From Microvirga lenta (GTDB lineage Bacteria > Pseudomonadota > Alphaproteobacteria > Rhizobiales > Beijerinckiaceae), in NCBI RefSeq assembly GCF_020532555.1, contig NZ_JAJBBR010000012.1:122091-186090 (forward strand): a stretch of DNA of 64,000 bases, written 5' to 3'. Shown here in pieces: positions 28,683-38,806 of the stretch. The notes beneath the pieces were generated by a model, which saw only the letters and a list, made by a program, of their open reading frames with translations, ran no database searches and had not been told where the DNA came from. The position numbers and the translations under genes are program-made. Numbering within the stretch: the stretch's first letter is position 1; each line of letters opens with the position of its first letter.

Positions 28683-29852
28683 ATGGACTTGATCACCACG
28701 ACCGACGCCCTGGCTGCCGCCTGCAACCGCCTCGCCGCTCATCCGTTCGTTACCGTCGATACGGAGTTCCTGCGCGAGACCACCTATTATCCCAAGCTCT
28801 GCCTGATCCAGATGGCGGGCCCCGACCCGGCGGACGCCTATCTCATCGATCCGCTGGCCGAGGGCATCAGCCTCGATCCCTTCATGGCCCTCATGGCCGA
28901 CGGGAACGTGGTCAAGGTCTTCCACTCCGCCCGGCAGGACCTGGAGATCGTCTGGAACCTGGGCGGCCTCGTGCCCGCGCCCCTCTTCGACACGCAGATC
29001 GCCGCCATGGTCTGCGGCTACGGGGATTCGGTCTCTTACGAGCAGCTCGTCAACGACCTCGCCAAGGCGCGGGTGGACAAGTCCTCCCGCTTCACCGACT
29101 GGTCGCGCCGCCCCCTGACGGATGCCCAGCTCACCTATGCCCTTTCCGACGTCACCCATCTGGTGAAGGTCTACGAGGCGCTCATCGCCCAGCTCAAGAA
29201 GAACGGTCGTCTCGAGTGGCTGAGCGAGGAGATGTCCGTCCTCACCTCGCCCGAGACCTATCAGGCCGATCCGGACAACGCCTGGCGCCGCCTCGCGGGC
29301 CGCCTGCGCAAGTCCAAGGAGGTCGCCGTCCTCATGGAGGTCGCCGCCTGGCGCGAGCGCGAGGCCCAGAACCGGGACGTCCCCCGCGGCCGCATCCTCA
29401 AGGACGACGCTCTCATCGACGTGGCCGTTTCGGCCCCCCGCAGCGTCGAGGCGCTGGGACGCCTCCGCTCGATCCCGAACGGCTTCGAACGCTCCCGCAC
29501 GGGGGCCGACATCATCGAGGCGGTGGAACGCGGCCTGACCCGCGACCCGGCCACCGTGCCGATGCCGGAGCGCTCCCGCGGGCGCGGGGCGGCCGGCGCC
29601 GTGGTCGAGCTCCTGAAGGTGCTGCTGAAGGCCGTGGCCGAGCAGGAAGGCGTCGCCCCCAAGATCATCGCCACGGTCGAGGAACTGGAGGCCATCGCCG
29701 AGAGCGACGCGGCCGATGTCCCCTCCCTCCACGGCTGGCGCCGCACCCTGTTCGGCGAAAAGGCGCTCGCCCTCAAGAACGGGCAACTGGGCCTCGCCAT
29801 GGAGCGCGGCCGCGTGGTCCTGCGCGATCTGGCCCGGGCCGAGGTGGCTTAG
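28683..29852 (+). CDS. rnd: Ribonuclease D
   Basis: A 3'-5' exonuclease that trims tRNA precursors and other small RNAs. The 389-residue protein has a DEDD nuclease core: [15 protein letters not shown] near 24 (Exo I), [17 protein letters not shown] near 80 (Exo II), and the Exo III helix [17 protein letters not shown] near 155. An HRDC-type helical domain follows (about 205-280: [20 protein letters not shown]). The C-terminal 90 residues form a second helical unit. It ends at a 318-base gap holding repeat C. Confidence 0.94.
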   Translation: MDLITTTDALAAACNRLAAHPFVTVDTEFLRETTYYPKLCLIQMAGPDPADAYLIDPLAEGISLDPFMALMADGNVVKVFHSARQDLEIVWNLGGLVPAPLFDTQIAAMVCGYGDSVSYEQLVNDLAKARVDKSSRFTDWSRRPLTDAQLTYALSDVTHLVKVYEALIAQLKKNGRLEWLSEEMSVLTSPETYQADPDNAWRRLAGRLRKSKEVAVLMEVAAWREREAQNRDVPRGRILKDDALIDVAVSAPRSVEALGRLRSIPNGFERSRTGADIIEAVERGLTRDPATVPMPERSRGRGAAGAVVELLKVLLKAVAEQEGVAPKIIATVEELEAIAESDAADVPSLHGWRRTLFGEKALALKNGQLGLAMERGRVVLRDLARAEVA

Positions 29853-29944
29853 GCACAATCAGCGGGCTCATATGGCGTTACGCTGAAGATCGCATTCGTC
29901 TCTCGCCGAGAACGGCACAGGCGGCGGAAGGGAAACCCTCTGTC

Positions 29945-30084
29945 GTCATTCCGGGGCGGCCCAAAGGGCCGAGCCCGGAACCCATAAACACTGGGGTCCC
30001 GGAATAAGGCGGGATGCGTCCCGTCTCATCCTGCATCGTCAACGGTTATGGGTTCCGGGCTCCGCTTCGCGGCCCCGGAATGAC
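29945..30084. repeat. Repeat family C, copy 1
   Basis: A 140-base element with long imperfect inverted ends: GTCATTCCGGGGC with GAGCCCGGAACCCATAA on the left, and TTATGGGTTCCGGGCTC with GGCCCCGGAATGAC on the right. Copy 2, exactly 140 bases, is at 52593-52732. It fills most of the 318-base gap between the convergent rnd and ppx genes; nothing else is seen in the flanks 29853-29944 and 30085-30170. Confidence 0.9.
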
Positions 30085-30170
30085 ACGACGGGGATGCGTT
30101 TCAACCGATGACCGGCACCCTTCGGGATCATTCCTGCCCCAGCCGAGGCACGGTCGCCCGCAGGGCGGCC

Positions 30171-31694
30171 CTATCCTTCAATCTCGATCCCGGCCCTCAG
30201 GTTGAGCAGCTTGCCCAGAGCCTTCATGCGCCCCGTGAGGCGTTCGTTGGCCAGGGCCCCCATCTCGCCCGGGAGCTGCAGGATCACCTCGCCGTCGTGG
30301 ACGGTCAGCGGGATCCTCGGCAGGACACCTTCCATGCCGACCGAAACCGGATAGGCCACGCGCATCAGGGCCGCGAGCAGGCGGGCCCGCTCCATCAGCC
30401 GGGTTCCGGCAAGGGCCTTGATCCGCGAGCTGACCTTGTCCGGGTTCAGCCCCTCGTGCCGGAAGAAGATCGACAGGGCCAGATAGGCGCGGCCCGCGTG
30501 GTCGAGCCCCGCGAATGCGCCGTAGGCGATGAGGTTGAGGCTCTGCTCGCCGCGGTAGTCCGGATGGGCGCGCCAGCCGATATCGGCCAGAAGGCAGGCC
30601 GCGTGCCGGAGCCGGCGCTCGTTCTCGGTCTCGGGCAGGCCCAGGCTCTCCATGAACCGGTTGGTCCAGTCCCACAGCTCCTCGCCGTGGCCGGGAGACC
30701 GGGAGCGCAGGAGATTGAGGTCGCCGGCGGCCGAAACCAGCGGATCCTGCTCGCGGGCCGCGCCGTCGAGCTTCTCGTACAGCACGCCTTCGCGCACGCC
30801 GTAGGCGGAGATGGCGATCTCCTTCGGCTCGCCGAGCCGGATGATCTCCTCGAGCAGCATCGCCCCATAGGCGAGGAGCGGCCGGCGGGCCTCCGAGACG
30901 CTTTCGATGTCCTTGAGGGTCTTGGTATCGACCTCCTCGACCAGATGCAGGAAGTCGAGCCCGTCCTCGGGATTGATGACGTAGCCGTGCATCACATGCA
31001 GAGGATAGTCCTTGGCCGCCTGATGGAGCCGTGCCAGAGCGCGCCACGTTCCGCCCACCGCATAGAACGTGCGGCCATGAAGGTTCTCCAGGTATTCCGG
31101 CGCCCGCTCCAAGGCGCTGCGGATGATCCTCTGGGCCTTCTTGGGCGATCCGCCGCTCAGGTCCTGCAGGGCGAGGCCGCCGAGGGGCATGGTGATGCCC
31201 TGCCCCACCCGCGTGCCCTTCACGTCCACCAGCTCGAGGCTGCCGCCGCCCATGTCGCCCACGATGCCGTCGGGCCCATAGAAGCCCGACACCACGCCGA
31301 GCGCGGAAAGCTGGGCCTCGCGGGCCCCGGACAGGAGCTCGATGTCCTGGCCGCAGGTTCGGGCGGCCGCCTCCAGGAAGGCCGGTCCGTTGGAGGCGTC
31401 GCGGGCGGCCGCGGTCGCCATCACGAAGATGTCCGAGACCCCCATGGTGCCGCACAGCACCCGGAAGCGGGCGAGCGCCCTCAGGGCCCGCTCCACCGCA
31501 TCGTCGTCGAGGCGGCCGGTGGTCGCCACGTGGCGCCCCAGGCCGCAGAGAACCTTCTCGTTGTAGATCGGCGTCGGCGCGCGGGTCATTCCCTCGTAGA
31601 CCACGAGGCGGACCGAGTTCGAGCCGATATCGATGGTGGCGACCGGGCGGCCGATCTTCAGCCGTCCCTGCGCCTCGCGCCCCAGGGCCTGCAT
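30171..31694 (-). CDS. ppx: Exopolyphosphatase, Ppx/GppA family
   Basis: Hydrolyses inorganic polyphosphate or pppGpp; family members of both types share this fold. The roughly 507-residue protein has the actin-like ATPase motifs VATIDIGSNSVRLVVYEG at the start and GIVGDMGGGSLELVDVKG near 145, plus a C-terminal HD-like helical domain (RLRHAACLLADIGWRAHPDY). The ATG at 31694 lies one base after the ppk stop. A longer reading from 31754 would overlap ppk by 59 bases and is less likely. It pairs with ppk, opposing the polymer's synthesis. Confidence 0.92.
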   Translation of the reverse strand: MQALGREAQGRLKIGRPVATIDIGSNSVRLVVYEGMTRAPTPIYNEKVLCGLGRHVATTGRLDDDAVERALRALARFRVLCGTMGVSDIFVMATAAARDASNGPAFLEAAARTCGQDIELLSGAREAQLSALGVVSGFYGPDGIVGDMGGGSLELVDVKGTRVGQGITMPLGGLALQDLSGGSPKKAQRIIRSALERAPEYLENLHGRTFYAVGGTWRALARLHQAAKDYPLHVMHGYVINPEDGLDFLHLVEEVDTKTLKDIESVSEARRPLLAYGAMLLEEIIRLGEPKEIAISAYGVREGVLYEKLDGAAREQDPLVSAAGDLNLLRSRSPGHGEELWDWTNRFMESLGLPETENERRLRHAACLLADIGWRAHPDYRGEQSLNLIAYGAFAGLDHAGRAYLALSIFFRHEGLNPDKVSSRIKALAGTRLMERARLLAALMRVAYPVSVGMEGVLPRIPLTVHDGEVILQLPGEMGALANERLTGRMKALGKLLNLRAGIEIEG

Positions 31695-31695
31695 G

Positions 31696-34014
31696 TCAGC
31701 GTTGCCCGCGCTTCGCGAGGGCTTTGGGGCTAGACGTCTTGAGAGATTTTCCACGGCCCGACAGACTCGGATTTGTCATGAAATACTTGTGCGCGTTGAA
31801 TGGTTCCTCACCCTTCGACGGCACGACCCTCTGGCTGGAGCCGTCGGGCAGCACCGTCCAGCTCTGCTCGTTGTCGAGCAGATTCGCCAGCATGATCTGG
31901 TCCAGCACCTGCTGGTGCACGGTCGGGTTGAGGATCGGAAGATAGGCCTCCACCCGGCGGTCGAGGTTGCGCGACATGAGGTCGGCGGACGAGATCGCCA
32001 CATGGGCCTTCGGGTTCGGCAGGGCCTGACCGTTGCCGAAGGCATAGATCCGCGTGTGCTCCAGGAAGCGGCCGACGATGGACTTGACCCGGATGTTCTC
32101 CGACAGGCCGGGAATGCCCGGGCGGAGGCAGCAGATGCCGCGCACGATCAGGTCCACCTGCACGCCGGCCGCGCTGGCGTCGTAGAGCGCGTCGATGATG
32201 ACCGGGTCCACCAGGGAGTTGCACTTGCCCCAGATCGCCGCCGGGCGCCCCGCCTTGGCATGGGCGATCTCCTCCTCGATGTGCTGCAGCAGGCGCTTCT
32301 TGAGCGTCAGCGGAGACACCGCCATGCGCTCCAGCTCGGCGGGTTCCGCGTAGCCGGTCACGAAGTTGAAGATGCGCGAGACGTCGCGGCTGACCACCGG
32401 GTCGGCGGTGAAATAGGACAGGTCCGTGTAGATGCGCGCCGTGATGGGGTGGTAGTTGCCCGTGCCCACGTGGCAATAGGTGATGAGCTGCCCGCCCTCG
32501 CGGCGGACCACCATGGACAGCTTGGCGTGGGTCTTCAGCTCGATGAAGCCGAACACCACCTGCGCGCCCGCCCGCTCCAGATTGCGGGCCCAGCGGATAT
32601 TGGCCTCCTCGTCGAAGCGGGCCTTCAGCTCCACGAGGGCGGTGACCGACTTGCCCGCCTCCGCCGCCTCGGCGAGGGCGGCGACGATGGGGGAGTCGTT
32701 CGAGGTGCGGTAGAGCGTCTGCTTGATCGCCACCACGTTTGGGTCCCGCGCCGCCTGGGACAGGAACTGAACCACGGCATCGAAGGATTCGTAGGGATGG
32801 TGGACGATGATGTCCTTCTGGCGGATGGCGGCGAAGCAATCACCGCCATGCTCGCGGATGCGCTCGGGGAAGCGGGGGTTGTAGGGTTTGAACTTGAGGT
32901 CCGGCCGCTCCAGGCCCACGAGTTGGGACAGCTCGTTGAGAGCGAGCATCCCCTCGACCACGAAGAGCTCCTCGTCGGAGATTTCCGATTCCTCGGCCAC
33001 GAACAGGCGCAGGTCCTCCGGCATGGCGGATTCGACCTCGAGCCGGATCACGCTGCCGCGGCGGCGCTGCTTGAGGGCCGTTTCGAACAGGCGCACCAGA
33101 TCCTCGGCCTCCTCCTCCACCTCGATATCGGAATCGCGGATGACCCGGAAAGCGCCCTGCCCCTGCACGTTGTAGCCGGGAAAGAGCCGGGTCGTGTAGA
33201 GCGCGATGATCTGCTCCAAAGCGATGAAGCGGCTCGCGCCGGTTTCGGCGAAATCCGGCAGGCGGATGAAGCGCTCGGCCCGGGCCGGCAGGCGGATGAG
33301 CGCGTTCAGCACCTTTCCGTCGCTCTGGCGCGCAAGCTTGAGCGCGATGGAAAGCCCCAGGTTCGGGATGAACGGGAACGGATGCGCCGGATCGATGGCG
33401 AGCGGCGTGAGAACCGGGAAGATGAGGTTGTGGAAGTAATCCTCGAGCCACGAGGCTTCGGACTTCGTCAGCTCCGTGCCCTCGACGAGGAAGATCCCCT
33501 CCTCCTGCAAGGCATCCCTCAGCTCGCGCCAGCGACGCTGCTGGTCGGAAGCGAGGTTCGATACGGCGACGGCGATCTTCGCCAGCTGCTCCTGCGGCGT
33601 CAGGCCGTCCTGCGAGGCCGTGGCCACGCCGGAACGCACCTGCCCGCGCAGGCCCGCGACGCGCACCATGAAGAACTCGTCGAGGTTGTCGGCGGAAATC
33701 GACAGGAAGCGCAGCTGCTCCAGCAGCGGATGATTGCGGTTCGAGGCCTCTTCGAGGACGCGCCGGTTGAACTGGAGCCAGGACAATTCGCGGTTGATGA
33801 AACGCTGCGGAAACTGCCTCAGGACCGCGCCGTCGAACTCCACCTCGGGCGGGGCCTTCGGCAGCGGAGCCTCGCTGACGATCTCCGCCTCGTCCAACAC
33901 CAGGGCACTACGCACGTCGTCCTCCGCCACTTTCTTCTGCGGCTTCCGTTTTGATTTGGACTTCGTGACGGTTTCACGACGGATCGGGGACAGGGCGTCT
34001 GAATCGGACTTCAC
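31696..34014 (-). CDS. ppk: Polyphosphate kinase 1
   Basis: Makes polyphosphate from ATP at the inner face of the membrane, supporting stress survival and phosphate storage. The 772-residue protein has the N-terminal [20 protein letters not shown] helix domain, then the catalytic PLD-like half with [15 protein letters not shown] (autophosphorylated His region), [37 protein letters not shown] and [19 protein letters not shown]. Its GTG start overlaps the hdaA stop by four bases (GTGA). ppx follows immediately. Confidence 0.96.
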   Translation of the reverse strand: MKSDSDALSPIRRETVTKSKSKRKPQKKVAEDDVRSALVLDEAEIVSEAPLPKAPPEVEFDGAVLRQFPQRFINRELSWLQFNRRVLEEASNRNHPLLEQLRFLSISADNLDEFFMVRVAGLRGQVRSGVATASQDGLTPQEQLAKIAVAVSNLASDQQRRWRELRDALQEEGIFLVEGTELTKSEASWLEDYFHNLIFPVLTPLAIDPAHPFPFIPNLGLSIALKLARQSDGKVLNALIRLPARAERFIRLPDFAETGASRFIALEQIIALYTTRLFPGYNVQGQGAFRVIRDSDIEVEEEAEDLVRLFETALKQRRRGSVIRLEVESAMPEDLRLFVAEESEISDEELFVVEGMLALNELSQLVGLERPDLKFKPYNPRFPERIREHGGDCFAAIRQKDIIVHHPYESFDAVVQFLSQAARDPNVVAIKQTLYRTSNDSPIVAALAEAAEAGKSVTALVELKARFDEEANIRWARNLERAGAQVVFGFIELKTHAKLSMVVRREGGQLITYCHVGTGNYHPITARIYTDLSYFTADPVVSRDVSRIFNFVTGYAEPAELERMAVSPLTLKKRLLQHIEEEIAHAKAGRPAAIWGKCNSLVDPVIIDALYDASAAGVQVDLIVRGICCLRPGIPGLSENIRVKSIVGRFLEHTRIYAFGNGQALPNPKAHVAISSADLMSRNLDRRVEAYLPILNPTVHQQVLDQIMLANLLDNEQSWTVLPDGSSQRVVPSKGEEPFNAHKYFMTNPSLSGRGKSLKTSSPKALAKRGQR

Positions 34015-34709
34015 TCGGTCTCATCCATTTCTTGAGCGGCGCCAAGGATCTCGGCCGCGATGGCCCGGGAGACGCGCCGCCCCCGGCTCAGGGCTTCCTT
34101 GTCGAGGAGGGTCACAAGTTCGGAGGCCTTCGCCAGCGACCGCTCGATCCGCAATGCGATGTAATCGACAACGCTGGTATCGACCACGAGTTGCCGGTCG
34201 ACGAACAGCTTGACCAGAACCGCCTTCAGCAGGGCGTCGTCGGGCGCTTCCAGCTCGACGGCAGGCGCGAGGCGCAGGCGCGAGAGCAGGTCCGGCGTCC
34301 TGATGCCCCACTGGTCGGGCGGCGTCTCGCAGGTGAGGAGCAGATATGCCTTCCGTTCCCGCGCCAGGTTGAGGAGATGGAACAGGGCCGCCTCGTCCCG
34401 GATGCCCCGATCTACGTCCTCGATGGCCAGGGCGCCGTTGGACACCAGATGGGGCACCTTGTCCCCGGCCACCTCGGCGGCGTCCACGGTCCAGGCATGG
34501 GCGGTCTCCGCCCAGATCGACGCCAGATGGCTCTTGCCGCTGCCGCGCGGGCCTCTCAGGAGCAGGATCGTGTCCGGCCAGCCCGGCCAGCCTTCGATGC
34601 AGGCATAGGCCCGCTCGTTGGAGGGGCTGACGAGAAAGTCCTCGCGCCCGTAGCGCGGGTCGAGAGGCAGGTCGAAGGCCAGCTGCTTGGGAGCCTCACG
34701 CATCGGCAT
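34011..34709 (-). CDS. hdaA: DnaA-related regulator HdaA
   Basis: A 232-residue DnaA-like AAA protein without the DNA-binding domain, like Hda/HdaA, which works with the sliding clamp to inactivate DnaA-ATP after replication starts. The N-terminal [20 protein letters not shown] contains a QLAFDL clamp-binding-type motif. Walker A is [16 protein letters not shown] and Walker [11 protein letters not shown]. The gene overlaps the AI-2E-family gene start side by 14 bases and ppk by four, so perM-type gene, hdaA, ppk and ppx are probably one operon. Confidence 0.9.
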   Translation of the reverse strand: MPMREAPKQLAFDLPLDPRYGREDFLVSPSNERAYACIEGWPGWPDTILLLRGPRGSGKSHLASIWAETAHAWTVDAAEVAGDKVPHLVSNGALAIEDVDRGIRDEAALFHLLNLARERKAYLLLTCETPPDQWGIRTPDLLSRLRLAPAVELEAPDDALLKAVLVKLFVDRQLVVDTSVVDYIALRIERSLAKASELVTLLDKEALSRGRRVSRAIAAEILGAAQEMDETE

Positions 34710-35796
34710 CGGCCCTCGGTATCAGGATGACGGGCTCGCCGCCGCGATAGAGCGGGCTCGCCAGGTACTGCCCCAGGGCGAAGCGCGCGATGACCCCGAT
34801 GGCCGCCGCCAGCGGCACCGCGAGCAGGAGCCCGACGAAGCCGAACAGGGAGCCGAAGGCCAGGAGCGCGAACATCAGCCAGACCGGGTGGAGCCCCACG
34901 GAATCCCCGACCAGCTTCGGGGACAGGATGTTGCCCTCCACGAACTGGCCGAAGACGAAGATTCCCAGGGTGGCGAGGATCATCGTCCAGTCCGGCCAGA
35001 ACTGCACGATGGCGACGCCCATGGAGAGAATGAGCCCGGTGAGAGAGCCCACATAGGGGATGAAGCTCAGGATTCCCGACGTCATGCCGATCACGGCGCC
35101 GAAATTGAGCCCGATCATCGACAGCCCGACCGCATAGAATGTGCCGAGGATGATGCAGACCATCGCCTGACCGCGCACGAAGCCCGCGATGGCGTGGTCG
35201 ATGTCGCGGGCGATGGCGCGCACCGTCTCCCGGTGTTTCATGGGCAGCCAGGAATCCACCGTCCTGACCATGCGGTCCCAGTCCACCAGCATGTAGAAGG
35301 CCACGACCGGCGTCACCACGAGCAGCGAAAAGATGCTGAGCAGGGCCTGCCCGCCCGACCACAGGGACTGGAGGAAGGCTCCGAGCCAGGCGATGCCCTG
35401 GGAGACCAGGTTGCCGACCGAGGTCTGCATCTGGGGCAGCGCGGTGCGCCCGCCCAGCCGCTCGATCAGCGGCCCGCCCTGCTCCACCGCCAGCTGCTGA
35501 AGGCGGGCCACATAGCTCGGCAGGCGTTCGACCAGGGCGCCGAGCTGCTGGGCGCCGAACGGGATCAGCACCACCAGGGTCAGGATGAAGAACAGCACGA
35601 ACAGGATGAGGATGACGAGGCTGGCGCCCAGCCGGCCGATCCCGACACGCTGCAGCCGGTCCGCCAGGGGATCGAGCAGATAAGCCAGGGCGAAGCCCGC
35701 CACGAAAGGCAGGAGGATGGTGCGCAGGGCGAACAGCAGGATCACCGTCACCACCAGCGCCGCGATCCAGAATGCGATCTGCCGTTGGATCGTCAT
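34696..35796 (-). CDS. AI-2E family transporter (PerM-like)
   Basis: A 366-residue polytopic membrane protein of the AI-2E/PerM exporter family, with about eight helices. The start MTIQRQIAFWIAALVVTVIL leads into FALAYLLDPLADRLQRVGIG, the family's N-terminal motif. Later come GQAMVCIILGTFYAVGLSM, FIPYVGSLTGLILSMGVA and NILSPKLVGDSVGLHPVWLM, all characteristic. Members export autoinducer-2 or ions, but substrates are mostly untested. An in-frame extension above 35796 reads pgsA in another frame and is not used. It is followed by hdaA with a 14-base overlap. Confidence 0.92.
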   Translation of the reverse strand: MTIQRQIAFWIAALVVTVILLFALRTILLPFVAGFALAYLLDPLADRLQRVGIGRLGASLVILILFVLFFILTLVVLIPFGAQQLGALVERLPSYVARLQQLAVEQGGPLIERLGGRTALPQMQTSVGNLVSQGIAWLGAFLQSLWSGGQALLSIFSLLVVTPVVAFYMLVDWDRMVRTVDSWLPMKHRETVRAIARDIDHAIAGFVRGQAMVCIILGTFYAVGLSMIGLNFGAVIGMTSGILSFIPYVGSLTGLILSMGVAIVQFWPDWTMILATLGIFVFGQFVEGNILSPKLVGDSVGLHPVWLMFALLAFGSLFGFVGLLLAVPLAAAIGVIARFALGQYLASPLYRGGEPVILIPRADADA

Positions 35797-35825
35797 CTCG
35801 GTCCCATCTTCCGCAAGACTCCACC

Positions 35826-36356
35826 TCAGCCCGACATGTGCCGAAGCCAGCCACCGAGATAGGCACCGGCGGAAGCCACGGTCAAGGCGGCCACCACCAG
35901 CATGGCCACTTCTTCGAGGCCGGCGAGGTCGGCCCCATAGGCATTTGCCGCAAGGGCAAAGGCCGCAAACCCGATCTGGGCCGCCGTGTTCAGCTTGCTG
36001 ACGAGGAGCGGCTTGATCTCGACGGGGCGGCTCATGACCCAGGACAGCATCACCGCCGCCACGATCATGGCGTCGCGCGACACGACCACGATGGCGAGCC
36101 AGCTCGGAATGGCCCCCACGACGGCGAGCGAGATATAGATCGACACGAGGAGCGACTTGTCCGCCAGGGGATCGATATAGGCCCCGAGCTCGCTCTTCAT
36201 GTCGAAATGCCGGGCGATGAACCCGTCGACCCCGTCCGAGATGCCTGCAATCGCGAACAGGACGAACGCCGTCCCCCACCGCTCCTGCATGATCATGACG
36301 ATCACGAAAGGCACGATGATGAGGCGCCCGATGGTGATGAGGTTCGGAATGGTCAT
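35826..36356 (-). CDS. pgsA: CDP-alcohol phosphatidyltransferase (PgsA-like)
   Basis: Transfers a phosphatidyl group from CDP-diacylglycerol to an alcohol; PgsA uses glycerol 3-phosphate to make the precursor of phosphatidylglycerol. The 176-residue protein has the catalytic signature SDGVDGFIARHF...SELGAYIDPLADKSL, i.e. D..DG..AR........G...D...D, near residues 40-70. About five membrane helices follow. A cardiolipin-synthase-type or other CDP-alcohol enzyme cannot be excluded. It leads the perM-hdaA-ppk-ppx group and diverges from purM. Confidence 0.86.
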   Translation of the reverse strand: MTIPNLITIGRLIIVPFVIVMIMQERWGTAFVLFAIAGISDGVDGFIARHFDMKSELGAYIDPLADKSLLVSIYISLAVVGAIPSWLAIVVVSRDAMIVAAVMLSWVMSRPVEIKPLLVSKLNTAAQIGFAAFALAANAYGADLAGLEEVAMLVVAALTVASAGAYLGGWLRHMSG

Positions 36357-36453
36357 CGGAGAAGATGATGGCGGGTCGCGGGCACGAGTTCAATCGGGCC
36401 GCAACCGCATGGGGATAGCGGGGACGGCAGGCGGGGGTATCGCGGCTCTTTCC

Positions 36454-36477
36454 GGCGAAAGCCCCTTGCCTTTCGCC
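36454..36477. other. Hairpin in the pgsA-purM divergent gap
   Basis: GGCGAAAG and CTTTCGCC form an 8-bp stem with an 8-base loop in the purM leader region. The related motif GCGAAAGGCAAGG also occurs near 41553 upstream of the DUF2147 gene, so it may be a fifth, short repeat. No known purine riboswitch fold is recognised here. Confidence 0.45.
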
Positions 36478-36518
36478 CCCCTCTCGCCTTACTGCCCCCG
36501 GTGAGACGGGGACTGCGG

Positions 36519-37586
36519 ATGAGCGAGAAACAGCAGAACGGCCTGACCTATGCGCAGGCGGGCGTCGACATCGACGCGGGCAATGCCATGGTCGACCAGA
36601 TCAAGCCCTTGGTGCGCGCCACGCGCCGCCCGGGAGCGGACGCGGAAATCGGCGGGTTCGGCGGGCTGTTCGACCTCAAGGCCGCCGGCTTCAAGGACCC
36701 GATCCTAGTCGCCGCCAACGACGGCGTCGGCACCAAGGTGAAGATCGCCATCGACACGGGCATCCACGACACGATCGGCATCGACCTCGTGGCCATGTGC
36801 GTGAACGACATCATCGTCCAGGGCGCCGAGCCCCTGTTCTTCCTCGACTATTTCGCCACCGGAAAGCTCTCGCCGGAGGTGGGCGTTCACATCGTCAAGG
36901 GCATCGCCGACGGCTGCCGTCAGGCGGGCTGCGCCCTGATCGGCGGCGAGACCGCCGAAATGCCGGGGCTTTACGCCAAGGGCGACTATGACCTCGCCGG
37001 CTTCGCCGTGGGCGCCGCCGAGCGCGGCACCCTGCTCCCGAAGGCCGTGAAGGCCGGCGACGTGCTGATCGGCCTGCCCTCCTCGGGCGTGCATTCCAAC
37101 GGCTTCTCCCTCGTGCGCCGGATCGTCGAGCATTCCGGCCTCGCCTGGGACGCGCCCGCCCCGTTCGCGACGGGCAAAACCCTCGCCGAGGCCCTGCTGG
37201 AGCCGACCCGGATCTACGTGAAGTCCCTGCTGCAGGTCCTGAAGGGCGGCGAGGGCGTCAACGCCCTGTGCCACATCACCGGCGGCGGCTTTCCGGACAA
37301 CATCCCGCGCGTCCTGCCCGACGGCATCGGCGTGCGCCTCGACCTCGACGCCATTCCGGTCCCGTCCGTCTTCGGCTGGCTCGCCAAGACCGGCGGCGTC
37401 GCCGAGGCGGAAATGCTGCGCACCTTCAATTGCGGCATCGGCATGATCGTGGTGGCAGATGCCGCTCAGGCGGACGCGGTCATGCAGCGGCTGCGCGATG
37501 CCGGCGAGAGCCCGGTCCGCATCGGCGAGACCATCGCCCATGACGGCGGCGATCAGGTCCGGACGGCGGGCAGCCTGAAGCTCTGA
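36519..37586 (+). CDS. purM: Phosphoribosylformylglycinamidine cyclo-ligase
   Basis: AIR synthetase, step five of purine synthesis. The 355-residue protein starts [20 protein letters not shown] and shows [32 protein letters not shown] (about 60-74) and [20 protein letters not shown], all typical. The ATG at 36519 is preferred over the GTG at 36501 because GACGGGGA lies just before it. The stop overlaps the purN start by one base (TGATG). Confidence 0.96.
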   Translation: MSEKQQNGLTYAQAGVDIDAGNAMVDQIKPLVRATRRPGADAEIGGFGGLFDLKAAGFKDPILVAANDGVGTKVKIAIDTGIHDTIGIDLVAMCVNDIIVQGAEPLFFLDYFATGKLSPEVGVHIVKGIADGCRQAGCALIGGETAEMPGLYAKGDYDLAGFAVGAAERGTLLPKAVKAGDVLIGLPSSGVHSNGFSLVRRIVEHSGLAWDAPAPFATGKTLAEALLEPTRIYVKSLLQVLKGGEGVNALCHITGGGFPDNIPRVLPDGIGVRLDLDAIPVPSVFGWLAKTGGVAEAEMLRTFNCGIGMIVVADAAQADAVMQRLRDAGESPVRIGETIAHDGGDQVRTAGSLKL

Positions 37587-38233
37587 TGTCCCGCCGCCGC
37601 GTCGCCATCCTGATCTCGGGGCGGGGCTCCAACATGGCCTCGCTCATAGAGGCGGCGCGCGCGCCGGATTACCCAGCGGAAATCGCTCTCGTCCTGTCCA
37701 ACCGGCCCGATGCGGAAGGGCTGGAGCGGGCGCGGGCTGCCGGGATCGAAACCCTCGCCATCGACCACAAGGCCCATGCCACCCGCGAGAGCTTCGAGCA
37801 GGCCCTGGATTCGGCGCTGCGGGAACGGGGCATCGAGTTCATCTGCCTTGCGGGTTTCATGCGGGTCCTGACCGACTGGTTCGTGGAGAGCTGGGCCGGT
37901 CGGATGATCAACATCCACCCTTCCCTCCTGCCCCTGTTCCGCGGCATCCACACCCATCGGCGGGCGCTGGAGGAAGGCGTGCTGGTCCACGGCTGCACGG
38001 TTCACTTCGTGGTGCCGGAGCTGGATGCCGGCCCCATCGTTGCCCAGGCGGCCGTGCCGGTCGTGCCGGGCGATACGGAAGAGAGCCTGGCGAAGCGCAT
38101 CCTCGTCCAGGAGCACCTGCTCTATCCGAAGGCGCTGGGCCTGATCTGCAGCGGCAGGGCCCGCCTGAAAGCCGGGCGCGTCGTGTTTTCGGAAGGATGG
38201 GACGCAGGCGGAGCGCTGCACTCTCCACATTAG
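37586..38233 (+). CDS. purN: Phosphoribosylglycinamide formyltransferase
   Basis: GAR transformylase, step three of purine synthesis, using 10-formyltetrahydrofolate. The 215-residue protein has the phosphate loop AILISGRGSNMASLIEA at the start and the active-site block INIHPSLLPLFRGIHTHRRA (about 110-130) with catalytic Asn and His, followed by HGCTVHFVVPELDAGPIVAQ with the Asp. It is translationally coupled to purM. Confidence 0.96.
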   Translation: MSRRRVAILISGRGSNMASLIEAARAPDYPAEIALVLSNRPDAEGLERARAAGIETLAIDHKAHATRESFEQALDSALRERGIEFICLAGFMRVLTDWFVESWAGRMINIHPSLLPLFRGIHTHRRALEEGVLVHGCTVHFVVPELDAGPIVAQAAVPVVPGDTEESLAKRILVQEHLLYPKALGLICSGRARLKAGRVVFSEGWDAGGALHSPH

Positions 38234-38279
38234 CTCTCGGCTATCGCCCGCCCATGTTTTCAGGCCCCGGGATCCACGC

Positions 38280-38305
38280 CGTTTCAGGGCTGTGGCTCTG
38301 AAACG
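38280..38305. terminator. Hairpin after purN
   Basis: CGTTTCAG pairs with CTGAAACG over a 10-base loop, followed at once by repeat D. It sits in the convergent gap between purN and a small exported-protein gene and could end transcription from either side. Confidence 0.5.
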
Positions 38306-38310
38306 TAAAT

Positions 38311-38329
38311 GGCCGGGACAAGCCCGGCC
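38311..38329. repeat. Repeat family D, copy 1
   Basis: GGCCGGGACAAGCCCGGCC, a 7-bp stem with a 5-base loop, followed by ATGAC. An identical 19-mer is at 42356-42374. It lies in a convergent gap and could also act as a terminator hairpin. Confidence 0.8.
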
Positions 38330-38354
38330 ATGACGGGAACCCCGATCCTCGGAA

Positions 38355-38717
38355 CTACAGCGCCGGGCGCTGCAGGTTGCAGGAATCGATGGCGCCGAGG
38401 GCCTTGGCGCGGGCGGTGTCGTTGAACACGCCCGTATCGCGATAGGCCTGAACCTCGTCGGTGCTCAAGGCGCGCATGGTCCGCCCGGCATAGCAGTCGC
38501 ATTTGCGGGACAGCGAGGTCTCGCTCACGTTCTGGAGGCGGGCCTGGGTCACGGCGCAGGCTTGGCTGACACGGGCGCGAAGCTCACCCATGCTGGCGGT
38601 CTTCAGGGCCGGATCGGGCTGGTACTGGGTCGGCATGTTGGAGGCCGCCGCGAAGGCGGCGGTCGTCGAAGCGGCGATGGCGGCGGCGGCCAGCAACGTG
38701 CGAAGAGCGGATGTCAT
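38355..38717 (-). CDS. Small exported protein of unknown function
   Basis: A 120-residue protein with a clear signal peptide (MTSALRTLLAAAAIAASTTA, cleaved after AFA or so). The mature part has cysteines in QACAVTQ, KCDCYAG and DSCNLQ, so disulfides in the periplasm are likely. I do not recognise the family. The ATG at 38717 is preferred over an upstream in-frame start, with AAGGGG before it. It lies between purN and the molybdopterin enzyme, on the same strand as the latter. Confidence 0.75.
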   Translation of the reverse strand: MTSALRTLLAAAAIAASTTAAFAAASNMPTQYQPDPALKTASMGELRARVSQACAVTQARLQNVSETSLSRKCDCYAGRTMRALSTDEVQAYRDTGVFNDTARAKALGAIDSCNLQRPAL

Positions 38718-38806
38718 GGAGACCCCTTGGAGACAATGAAACATTCAAGCTTAAGGATAGGCTTGGCCGGGCAGGGTCAAGGGCAAGGCCGAAATAGCCT
38801 TAAGAC

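Noticed and set aside
34696..36393. 565-residue AI-2E-family protein with a large N-terminal extension
   Set aside because: The extension reads through pgsA in the wrong frame; the family start is MTIQRQIAFW at 35796.
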